A DNA stretch of 60,487 nucleotides. It comes from a virus. Below the pieces are notes generated by a model. The model saw only the letters and a list, made by a program, of their open reading frames with translations, ran no database searches and had not been told where the DNA came from. This document shows positions 15,725 through 22,667 of the stretch, piece after piece; positions within the stretch are counted from its first letter, which is position 1, and the number at the start of each line of letters is the position of its first letter. The stretch spans positions 1 through 60,487 of IMG/VR virus record IMGVR_UViG_3300031766_000007. One strand, 5' to 3'. A program made the translations under genes and the position numbers.

Positions 15725-15746
15725 ATTAGTTACCTTGTCTTATTAG

Positions 15747-15754
15747 TATTTATA
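15747..15754 (-). promoter_or_regulatory. T4-type late promoter box before iscU
   Basis: TATAAATA on the minus strand, in the divergent gap. Transcription would start near 15741, about 17 nt before the IscU ATG, with AAGG as ribosome site. Confidence 0.75.
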
Positions 15755-15811
15755 ATACTTTATGTCTAACCATAAGTAAAGAAGGACTAATACCTTTTGT
15801 ATATATAGTAT

Positions 15812-15830
15812 GTCCAAAATAAATTTGGAC
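15812..15830 (+). promoter_or_regulatory. Hairpin in the leader of the small plus-strand gene
   Basis: GTCCAAA and TTTGGAC form a 7-bp stem with loop ATAAA. It ends 12 nt before the AGGAG ribosome site. It could be an operator or a leader structure. A TATATATAG stretch at 15800-15808 just upstream may be the -10 region, but I see no convincing -35. Confidence 0.45.
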
Positions 15831-15854
15831 TTGACACACACACAGGAGAAAATT

Positions 15855-16085
15855 ATGTCAGAGAATAAATCAGGCTTTGAAATACGAGCCGAATTGCTTA
15901 GTCAAGCACAATGTATAGTAGAACAAAACCGTAATATGGCTGTAGACAAATATCATCAAGATGTTTGTAGAGCACAAGATGCAAAGGATATTCCTTATCC
16001 TGAGTTTCCTATACTAAAACCAATGACGGCTGAAGATGTTATAGCAGTAGCTGTTAAACTCAACGAATTTGTAAATCAAAAATAA
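15855..16085 (+). CDS. Small conserved protein opposite to the capsid operon
   Basis: 76 residues from the ATG at 15855, which has AGGAG 8 nt upstream; an upstream ATG at 15810 would run through the hairpin and is not chosen. It starts MSENKSGFEIRAELLSQAQ and ends PMTAEDVIAVAVKLNEFVNQK. Mostly helical, soluble. Similar short proteins of this pattern occur beside gp23 in marine T4-like phages as I remember, without known function. It is transcribed alone on the plus strand, between a hairpin leader and a bidirectional terminator. Confidence 0.8.
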   Translation: MSENKSGFEIRAELLSQAQCIVEQNRNMAVDKYHQDVCRAQDAKDIPYPEFPILKPMTAEDVIAVAVKLNEFVNQK

Positions 16086-16095
16086 ATTCAAGTCA

Positions 16096-16124
16096 AAAAA
16101 ACGGGCTACTAAGTAGCCCGTTTT
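16096..16124. terminator. Bidirectional intrinsic terminator between the small gene and gp23
   Basis: A stem ACGGGCTA/TAGCCCGT (16101-16108 and 16114-16121) is flanked by AAAAAA on the left and TTTT on the right. It can stop the plus-strand gene (ends 16085) and, read on the other strand, the capsid operon (ends 16148). It is the clearest intrinsic terminator in the window. Confidence 0.9.
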
Positions 16125-16147
16125 AATTCGTTTCCGAAAAGACCTAA

Positions 16148-17413
16148 TTACATTAAGTTAGAAACTTTTACACTTCTGTAGTATTGGTTTCTGTCTGCTG
16201 TAAATGTGTCTCCATCTGTAGTGCCGTCTGACTGCATTACGAATGGGTTAGCTATCATGCCATACCTGGTTTTGAAACCAATTTTTGGCTGGAATGTAGC
16301 AGGGTCAATTGCCCTTACCATTTGTAGTGGAACATACGGACAGTAGAATAGACCTGCGTCATAAGGGCTTGTGCCTTTATAACCACATACATAGAACTGG
16401 CTAGCAGCTCCTGTATTTGCAGAATATGGGTCAATGTATACTTTATAACGACCGTTAAGTACGCCAGCAAATGTATTACCTGTGTCATCAACATTTAAAT
16501 TAGTTGATAATGCTGGAGCATAGTCAAGTACACCTGACATTGAAAGAGCACTAGCAACATCTGATGAACAGATGATGAAGTTACCTTTACCACGCCTTGT
16601 GTCTTGTGCGATGACATTAGCATCACGCTCGATATTAAATAAAAGACCTTTAAATCTTTCTACGGACCATCTTCCGTTACTGTCGACATCTAAGTCAAAT
16701 GTTCCGGCAGTAGCTGTGCTGGCAGAACCAGTTTTTGCTACTTTGTAGATAGTTCTAATAACTTCACGATTAATTTCTGCAAGAATTTCTTGAGAAAGAA
16801 TATTGGAAAGTTCGGATTCCGCATCTAAACCATGAACAGCTTTCAAGTCTTGTGCTAGTTCTACTGTGTACTGAGCTTTTAACGCTCTGGACTTAGCAGT
16901 AACAGTTGTTTTCTCGATTGAGAAAGCCATTTCATTTAGTGTAGTTGAGTCTCCAAAACCTTCTGCAGTGCTTGTAGATACCCCGTTTCCTGTAGTGTAA
17001 GTACCGTCTACTGGATTAGCTCCAGCATGTGTACCTGCACCTGAGAAATCAGTGTCTGCTTCGTTGAATAAAGCCTCAGCGCCAGTTTGACTGGTGAAAT
17101 GAGATTTCATTGCAAAGATTAGACCAGTTGGTCCAGACATTGGTTGTACTCCACAAACATCGTAAGCCATAAGGTTAGGTAAAGCACGTCTAACTAGTGA
17201 GATCAATATAGGATCGTAGTTGTCAACGCTTGCACCTGTTTGGTTAGCATGTGTAGCCTCGAAAAGAGCTTCTTTTTCTTCACGAAGAGCCTTCTCTTGG
17301 TTTTCGAGTACTACTGTGGTTACCGCCTTCTTGTACGGGTCCTTGATCTCATTGAGTTCAGGATGTTCAAGAACTGGGCTCCACTTATTTTGTAGTTCTT
17401 CTGAAAGATACAT
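16148..17413 (-). CDS. 23: Major capsid protein gp23
   Basis: 421 residues, shorter than T4 gp23 (521). YDPILISLVRRALPNLMAYDVCGVQPM near 66-92 followed by SGPTGLIFAMKSHF is the gp23 signature. The N-terminal 52 residues are helical and charged, and LFEA at 50-53 fits the T4 prohead protease site (cut after Glu), so the mature form should begin near Ala53 (inference). A late box lies about 46 nt upstream. Terminator at 16096-16124 follows. Confidence 0.96.
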   Translation of the reverse strand: MYLSEELQNKWSPVLEHPELNEIKDPYKKAVTTVVLENQEKALREEKEALFEATHANQTGASVDNYDPILISLVRRALPNLMAYDVCGVQPMSGPTGLIFAMKSHFTSQTGAEALFNEADTDFSGAGTHAGANPVDGTYTTGNGVSTSTAEGFGDSTTLNEMAFSIEKTTVTAKSRALKAQYTVELAQDLKAVHGLDAESELSNILSQEILAEINREVIRTIYKVAKTGSASTATAGTFDLDVDSNGRWSVERFKGLLFNIERDANVIAQDTRRGKGNFIICSSDVASALSMSGVLDYAPALSTNLNVDDTGNTFAGVLNGRYKVYIDPYSANTGAASQFYVCGYKGTSPYDAGLFYCPYVPLQMVRAIDPATFQPKIGFKTRYGMIANPFVMQSDGTTDGDTFTADRNQYYRSVKVSNLM

Positions 17414-17458
17414 CAGTTTCTCCTTGTTTTACTTTGTTTGTTATTTCTATAACCTAAT

Positions 17459-17466
17459 TATTTATA
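17459..17466 (-). promoter_or_regulatory. Late promoter box before gp23
   Basis: TATAAATA on the minus strand, between gp22 and gp23. Start of transcription is expected near 17453, about 40 nt before the ATG. This allows strong gp23 expression independent of upstream genes. Confidence 0.85.
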
Positions 17467-17472
17467 AAAATG

Positions 17473-18747
17473 TTAATTTTTAACCTTATCAAACTTCGCT
17501 GCTTGAGAGATACCTTGTACATATCTACTCATCACGGTGTTGTCTGTTAAAGTTCCCTGATCAACGCTATCTTCTAGCTTATCACTATCATCAGCTTTCG
17601 CTTTAGGAAAATAATTTTCCTTGATAACATTTAGTTTTGAAATATACTTGTCTTCGCCGTCGAAATTAATTCCTTCGACTAAACCTGCGAATTTCTCCAC
17701 TTCAGTTTCAGCTAGATCGTCAACCACGGAACGGAAAACTTTTTCCTTTTGTAGTTGTTCTCTGTCTTCGCTGATTGCAACTGACTTGTTAATCTCTTCG
17801 TTTAACTTAGATTTTAACTCATCAATTTCAGACTGTTGTTCTGCCAACACATCGAATTTTTCTTCAGGAACATCAATATAATGTTCTTTGAATACTTCTC
17901 TCATACCGTTAAGGAATGATTCAGTAATTTCGTTGCGTAAGCCGTTCTCAACAGCTAGCTCGTTTTCTTTAAGCCATTGCTCAGTTACATAACTGAGGTA
18001 TTTGTCTACATTTTCTACGAGCTTCTCTTTTGCCTCATCAAAAGCCTTATTGGCTTCCTCAACAAGCTCATCCTCAATGGATTCCATTTGTTGATTGACT
18101 CTGGCCACAACCGATGCCTCAAATAATGAAGCTGCTTGTGTTTTAAATTCTTCTGAAAGATGCTCCTCGTCCGCGAACAAGTTAGCAATGTCCTCTTCGA
18201 ATAAAGTTTCCTCTGTTGATTCTTCTTCAGATGCTTCTACTTCGTCTTCTTCAGATTCAGCAATAACTTCTTCTTCGCCTTCTTCAACATATTCTACTTC
18301 TTCGCCTTCGACTACTTCTTCCTCTGCAACAATCTCTTCGTCTGCTACTTCAGGTGTTTCTTCTAGTACTTCATCTTCAGTCTCTTCGACTTCTTCTTGA
18401 TGTACATTACCTTTAGAGCTAGATTGTGCTACAACGCTTTGAGTTGCCTCTCCATCGTTGTAGTTAGGTGCTTTACCAGCGCCTGAGTTTGAAGGTCTAG
18501 GGGCACTGCCAGCCTTAGCTGACGCTTCCTTTCCTACTGGGCTTGTTAATCCGCCTTCAGGGTTGCTTGAACCACTAAGGTCTTGCTGTTCTGGGTTTGG
18601 ATTAGAGTTACCTTGTAGGGGTGGTTTAGCATCTCCATTGCTTGACTTATCTAATGGACGATTTGCCGCTAGTTCGTCAAGTACTTCTACAGCATCGTCT
18701 TGCAACTTGCCTTCTAGAAGTTCTCTGATTTTGGATTCTACTCCCAT
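17473..18747 (-). CDS. 22: Prohead core scaffold gp22
   Basis: Internal scaffold of the prohead, degraded by gp21. 424 residues, much longer than T4 gp22 (269). The N-terminal 110 residues are Ser/Asn/Pro/Gly rich. A run of Glu/Asp (VEETEDEVLEETPEVADEE and on) spans about residues 118-180. The remainder is a predicted helical coiled coil rich in Glu/Lys. SLFEAS near 206-211 matches the gp21 site also seen in gp23. The C-terminal end YVQGISQAAKF is as in other gp22 proteins. It precedes gp23 in the T4 order. Confidence 0.9.
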   Translation of the reverse strand: MGVESKIRELLEGKLQDDAVEVLDELAANRPLDKSSNGDAKPPLQGNSNPNPEQQDLSGSSNPEGGLTSPVGKEASAKAGSAPRPSNSGAGKAPNYNDGEATQSVVAQSSSKGNVHQEEVEETEDEVLEETPEVADEEIVAEEEVVEGEEVEYVEEGEEEVIAESEEDEVEASEEESTEETLFEEDIANLFADEEHLSEEFKTQAASLFEASVVARVNQQMESIEDELVEEANKAFDEAKEKLVENVDKYLSYVTEQWLKENELAVENGLRNEITESFLNGMREVFKEHYIDVPEEKFDVLAEQQSEIDELKSKLNEEINKSVAISEDREQLQKEKVFRSVVDDLAETEVEKFAGLVEGINFDGEDKYISKLNVIKENYFPKAKADDSDKLEDSVDQGTLTDNTVMSRYVQGISQAAKFDKVKN

Positions 18748-18794
18748 GTTACTCTCCTCTTAGGATTATTTAATTTTAATATAATCTAATAAAC

Positions 18795-18808
18795 TATTTA
18801 TATTTATA
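18795..18808 (-). promoter_or_regulatory. Double late promoter box before gp22
   Basis: Two overlapping TATAAATA octamers on the minus strand (18802-18795 and 18808-18801), offset by 6 bp, lie 48 nt or more upstream of the gp22 start in the 70-nt gap after gp21. Confidence 0.8.
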
Positions 18809-18818
18809 CAGATTTCTA

Positions 18819-19478
18819 TTATATTTTAGACAGTTTATCTAGAAAATTGCTAAAAACTGCAAATTTAGCTTCTTCTAAATCTCTCTGAGAAGCCTTGTTA
18901 ATTATTGCCTTGCTTTCTTCTATGTCTTGTTCTGTCCATTTACCATTAACAAAAACCCATTCCCTTCCTTCCATAATACCGGATACAAAAGCGTCTGGAG
19001 CGCTAGGATCTGCAACAATATCCGCTGCTGTGGCAAGCATAAAGTCATCTTGTACTTCATTAATGCCATTCCTCTCTTTTAAAGAGCCCAATCCTCTGGA
19101 GCTTACTCCAAGTTGAGCGCCTTCGCTAATAAGTTCTTTTACAATTTTACCCATTGGTGTGTCCATAATTTTGGCTTTACCAATCCAATTGCTGCCGTCT
19201 TCCTTTAGTGAAACTATCATATGAGATACTCTGTCCAAGTTTACAGTAGGTCCTTCTGGGTGTCCTAACTCTCCGTAAGCTCTTTTAGTGTTGACAGATT
19301 CGTTAACATATCTGTTAACTTCTCGTTGCATAATCTCTTTAGGATATACACGACCGTTTTTGTTCTTTAAATCTGATTGTAAGAATACACCTTCAATGAA
19401 TACATTAGGCTTCTTAGGATCTTTACTATCTTCTGTGAGATAGTTAATACTTTCGTTGAATTCTTTAATAAGTCTCAT
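18819..19478 (-). CDS. 21: Prohead maturation protease gp21
   Basis: Cuts scaffold and capsid proteins at LxE-type sites. 219 residues (T4 212). YGELGHPEGP with H73 and QLGVSSRGLGSL with S126/S127 provide the herpes-protease-like His/Ser pair. NKNGRVYPKEIM near 39-50 is the conserved N-terminal motif of the family. It lies 10 nt after the preceding gene and upstream of gp22, as in T4. Confidence 0.95.
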   Translation of the reverse strand: MRLIKEFNESINYLTEDSKDPKKPNVFIEGVFLQSDLKNKNGRVYPKEIMQREVNRYVNESVNTKRAYGELGHPEGPTVNLDRVSHMIVSLKEDGSNWIGKAKIMDTPMGKIVKELISEGAQLGVSSRGLGSLKERNGINEVQDDFMLATAADIVADPSAPDAFVSGIMEGREWVFVNGKWTEQDIEESKAIINKASQRDLEEAKFAVFSNFLDKLSKI

Positions 19479-19488
19479 TTATTTCTCC

Positions 19489-19914
19489 TTAACCTAAAGA
19501 TCCACCGTCATAAACACTTCCTGAATCATTAGTGTCTAGTGGTGCGTCTTGATGTTGTTGTGAACCGTAACCAGAAACTTTAGCACAATCTACTATAACA
19601 GTACCGCCATCGCCACCGGCAATAGCTACTTCTATATCAGATGTGTTTTCTGAGTTCTCTGCATACCCGTACATATCTAATGAACCACTTTCTTGTAGTT
19701 CAAATAGTACAACGGAGTTTCGTTGAACCTTAGCGCTAGCTCCGCTAGATAAAGTCCAATGTAGTCCTTTTATATTGACTGCTGGGGAGCTTTGCGTCTC
19801 AGTAGATTTCTTTAGTGTTGTTGCTAAAGCAATTGTTCCGGTTGCTGCAGTCCCCCTAACAGATACTACACCCTGGACTTGGGTGAGTTTTAAGTTATTT
19901 ACTGTGACTGCCAT
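19489..19914 (-). CDS. Probable virion structural protein, unknown
   Basis: 141 residues rich in Thr, Ser, Gly and Val (VSVRGTAATGTIALATTLKK), predicted all-beta. The C-terminus is glycine/serine/aspartate rich (DTNDSGSVYDGGSLG). It lies between the 97-aa gene and gp21 in the head operon. A head decoration or minor capsid role is possible from context, but nothing in the sequence proves it. Ribosome site AAGGAAA precedes the ATG at 19914. Confidence 0.75.
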   Translation of the reverse strand: MAVTVNNLKLTQVQGVVSVRGTAATGTIALATTLKKSTETQSSPAVNIKGLHWTLSSGASAKVQRNSVVLFELQESGSLDMYGYAENSENTSDIEVAIAGGDGGTVIVDCAKVSGYGSQQHQDAPLDTNDSGSVYDGGSLG

Positions 19915-19934
19915 GTGATTTCCTTTTAATTAGT

Positions 19935-20228
19935 TTAATATGATTTTTTCTTATGGTTCATATGAGGTCCTTCTTCAAGGATCTCGACATTAGGATCATT
20001 CACTTCAACTGTTTCTATACCGTGTTCAAACATTACTTTATACCAAGAGACTGTTCCGTCTACTGGTTCTGCGTGTTCACCTATAATAGGTGTACCTTCG
20101 TTCCATTCTTTGTGCATAATTTTCGATGCACATAAATGTTTATCTCCGTCTAGTGAGCCTTTAGCTACACCATCAACAGGACTTTCGGTAATAACTCCTG
20201 CTCTAAAATTTTTAAATGTCTTCGCCAT
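19935..20228 (-). CDS. Small protein of the prohead operon
   Basis: 97 residues. Begins MAKTFKNFRAGVITESP. WYKVMFEHGIETVEVNDPNVEIL near 62-84 looks like a small beta domain and a histidine/lysine-rich tail HMNHKKKSY ends it. A good AGGAG site precedes the ATG. The start overlaps the gp67-like gene by 17 nt. No family recognised; similar short genes occur between gp20 and gp21 in marine T4-like phages. Confidence 0.75.
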   Translation of the reverse strand: MAKTFKNFRAGVITESPVDGVAKGSLDGDKHLCASKIMHKEWNEGTPIIGEHAEPVDGTVSWYKVMFEHGIETVEVNDPNVEILEEGPHMNHKKKSY

Positions 20229-20493
20229 TTGTTTCTCCTGTCTCTACAGGTCGCCCTGTATCTTGATCTATATCCACAAGTGCATCATCTAATGATACTC
20301 CCTGTGGTTCCATGTCAGGGTCAACAGTATGTTTATTATATATGTCTGCTGCTACTCCTGCCTTTTGATCGTCTAACGCCTCTTGTGCTCGAGATGCCAT
20401 CTGATCGTTAAATTGTTGTTGAGCCTCACCGCTGTTACCAGCTATGATATTGCCTACCAAATCTTTAACTTCTTGTGTTCTATCTTCTGCCAT
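20212..20493 (-). CDS. gp67-like prohead core protein
   Basis: 93 residues from the ATG at 20493, two nt after the gp20 stop and preceded by GGAG; a longer frame to 20547 lies within gp20. It is helical and acidic with DLVGNIIAGNSGEAQQQFNDQMASRAQEALDDQ, which resembles T4-like prohead core proteins in size, composition and place immediately after the portal gene. Call rests mainly on synteny. Confidence 0.65.
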   Translation of the reverse strand: MAEDRTQEVKDLVGNIIAGNSGEAQQQFNDQMASRAQEALDDQKAGVAADIYNKHTVDPDMEPQGVSLDDALVDIDQDTGRPVETGETNGEDI

Positions 20494-20494
20494 A

Positions 20495-22090
20495 TTATGC
20501 TCCATTATCAGGTCCAGGAACAGGGTTTCCTTCTCCTGGTACATCATTACTTATATTACCTGCAGGTTCCGGTTGATCCGGGTTACTTGCTTGTAATGGA
20601 CTCCATTGATACTGTCTACTGTATTGTGGCTCTGCCATAATCTCTGTTTCTATTGTATCAATCTCCTCATCCGTTAACATTAATACATTCTTTTGTATGT
20701 AACGCTTACTAAAAAATGTTCCTATGTATGCTGCTAGACCGTTTAATACTTCTACTCTACTTCTAAGAATTTCTTGTTCCTTAGACTCTGTGTAATAAGC
20801 ATCTGTGGCAAACTCAAATTCTATATCGTCTTTGATACTATGCCAATCGTCTTCCGTCATAACACCTTTTAGTAAGAGCTGCGTCTTTAAAAGATCGCTT
20901 AACATTACCGAGAACTTTCTTCTTAACTTGATGATGAATTTTGTAAACTTCATCTCGTCTCGATTTATCTCAGCTGCTCTACCAAAATTTAGTCCAGCCT
21001 GTTGTTCTAATCTCGATACAGGTATATTCAAGGACTGATATAACTTCCTTTGAAAGTATTCTACATCTTCTATCTGCCCTAGGTTTTGACCTGCTGGCAA
21101 TGTATCAATACTTGTACCTGTTCCGCCTTCTCTTCTGGGTAACCAAAAGTCTTCCAACATAGACATGAACTTCTTATCATCTCTAATTTCACCTGTGTTA
21201 GCATCGTAAACTAATTTGTTACGATATCTATCCATGATGTCTTTTAGATATTGTTCTGCCTTCATCTTCGGCAAGTTACCAACATCTACATAAAATATTC
21301 TTCGTTCTGGAGCTCTTGTAATTCTATAAATTACTACTGCGTTCTCCATCATACGAAGTTGGTTTGCTGGCCTAATTGCCTTATGTAGATACGATAATGC
21401 AATATTCTTATCGTGATCTACCAAACCACTTGGTGCGTATGCTATGGCGTCTTTTGTTATCTTCAGCCCTTGCTGATTTTCAGGTGCTACATAAGCTCCT
21501 GGTTTGGAAGTAACTCCTTTATCATTATAGATAAAGAACTCTTCCACTGCTTTAACAAACATTACGCCAGAAGGATTTTTTTCCTTCTTAACTTCACGCA
21601 CTTTCCTAATTTTTCTTGGATCAATATATCTAATATCTTTGATCCCTTCTTTAGGGTTTTCCATATCGATGACTTTATGAAAAAATATTTTTCCATCTAT
21701 ATACCATCGTCTATAATAATCTTGGGCTCTATTTTTAAAGTCCATGAGATTTTTAATCTCTTCAAATTCTTTTTGGATTGATTTTCTGACTGCAGATGAT
21801 AAATCTACATCATCTAAGTTGAGCTCAACGGGTGATTCATTCTCAAGTTGCGCTATTGATTCATTAATAATATCTTCTACTGCTGTATCGACATCTGCCA
21901 TCCCGGCGATGTCTCGATACCTTTTAATAAGCTCCGACTCTGTGTGGGCAACACCTTCCAAATCCATGTAGGTGCCATAATACCCACCAGCTCGTATGCT
22001 TTCAATAGCATCATCTTGTGAAGGAGCAACAAACGATTTCTCGTTCGCTGCGTTATCCTTCCGCTTGATCTCAAATCCAAATAAGTCCAT
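20495..22090 (-). CDS. 20: Portal vertex protein gp20
   Basis: Dodecameric portal through which DNA is packaged. 531 residues (T4 524). NESPVELNLDDVDLS, DFKNRAQDYYRRWYIDGKIFFHKV near 94-117, IRYIDPRKIRKVRE near 130, GLVDHDKNIALSYLHKAIRP and RAPERRIFYVDVGNLPK near 255 are typical of gp20. The C-terminal tail is Pro/Gly rich (VPGEGNPVPGPDNGA). It follows gp19 by 22 nt. Confidence 0.96.
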   Translation of the reverse strand: MDLFGFEIKRKDNAANEKSFVAPSQDDAIESIRAGGYYGTYMDLEGVAHTESELIKRYRDIAGMADVDTAVEDIINESIAQLENESPVELNLDDVDLSSAVRKSIQKEFEEIKNLMDFKNRAQDYYRRWYIDGKIFFHKVIDMENPKEGIKDIRYIDPRKIRKVREVKKEKNPSGVMFVKAVEEFFIYNDKGVTSKPGAYVAPENQQGLKITKDAIAYAPSGLVDHDKNIALSYLHKAIRPANQLRMMENAVVIYRITRAPERRIFYVDVGNLPKMKAEQYLKDIMDRYRNKLVYDANTGEIRDDKKFMSMLEDFWLPRREGGTGTSIDTLPAGQNLGQIEDVEYFQRKLYQSLNIPVSRLEQQAGLNFGRAAEINRDEMKFTKFIIKLRRKFSVMLSDLLKTQLLLKGVMTEDDWHSIKDDIEFEFATDAYYTESKEQEILRSRVEVLNGLAAYIGTFFSKRYIQKNVLMLTDEEIDTIETEIMAEPQYSRQYQWSPLQASNPDQPEPAGNISNDVPGEGNPVPGPDNGA

Positions 22091-22112
22091 AATTATATAT
22101 CCTCAGTCCCAA

Positions 22113-22631
22113 TTATTGGGCTGTATATGTTTGATATTGGAATGTTACAGTAAATTCCTCAATAATGTCGTTCTGTGCATATTGTAATGCAATTTCTGAC
22201 ATGTTAATTGGGAAAGCCTGAACCAATACATATTTACCGCCTGTTAAGGGTGCATCATTTCTGTCTAGATGTTCTACAGTAATATCTGTCTGGTATTTAT
22301 CCCATTCAATTTCACCTTCGTTGTCATCTCTACCATTAATAATGTCCATCCATTCTTCAAACTTTCGTCTTAATGTGAAGTCGTTATTATTGATTACTGT
22401 GATTGTCCACGGATCAAAAATTCTTTCACCTGCAAATTTAACTTCCCTACCTCTGTATTGTGTAATAACTGGGTTGACAGTTGATGCTGGTAACGCTGCT
22501 CCGCTAACTAATAACAGGTCTGTTTGATTTGCGTCTTTTACATCGCTTGGGAATGGAATGCTCAATCGAAACTGATTAGGCCTTGCACCGCCTTCAGCTA
22601 ATGCTGATTTAAATTGTGTTATATTAGGCAT
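22113..22631 (-). CDS. 19: Tail tube protein gp19
   Basis: 172 residues (T4 163). GARPNQFRLSIPFP near the N-terminus, SGAALPASTVNPVITQYRGREVKFAGER near 43-70 and FDPWTITVINNNDFTLRRKFEEWM near 71-94 are the gp19 signature. Alone in its transcript start: a late box lies 26 nt upstream, and the stop is 22 nt before gp20. Confidence 0.95.
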   Translation of the reverse strand: MPNITQFKSALAEGGARPNQFRLSIPFPSDVKDANQTDLLLVSGAALPASTVNPVITQYRGREVKFAGERIFDPWTITVINNNDFTLRRKFEEWMDIINGRDDNEGEIEWDKYQTDITVEHLDRNDAPLTGGKYVLVQAFPINMSEIALQYAQNDIIEEFTVTFQYQTYTAQ

Positions 22632-22656
22632 GTTTTTCTCCTTAGTCCTTAATAGT

Positions 22657-22664
22657 TATTTATA
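22657..22664 (-). promoter_or_regulatory. Late promoter box before gp19
   Basis: TATAAATA on the minus strand in the 36-nt gap between gp18 and gp19; expected start near 22651, about 20 nt from the ATG. Confidence 0.85.
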
Positions 22665-22667
22665 CAG

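Noticed and set aside
18095-18400. Plus-strand frame of 101 residues opposite gp22
   Set aside because: Serine/threonine-only composition arises from the antisense of the Glu/Asp-rich gp22 segment; no ribosome site and no promoter.
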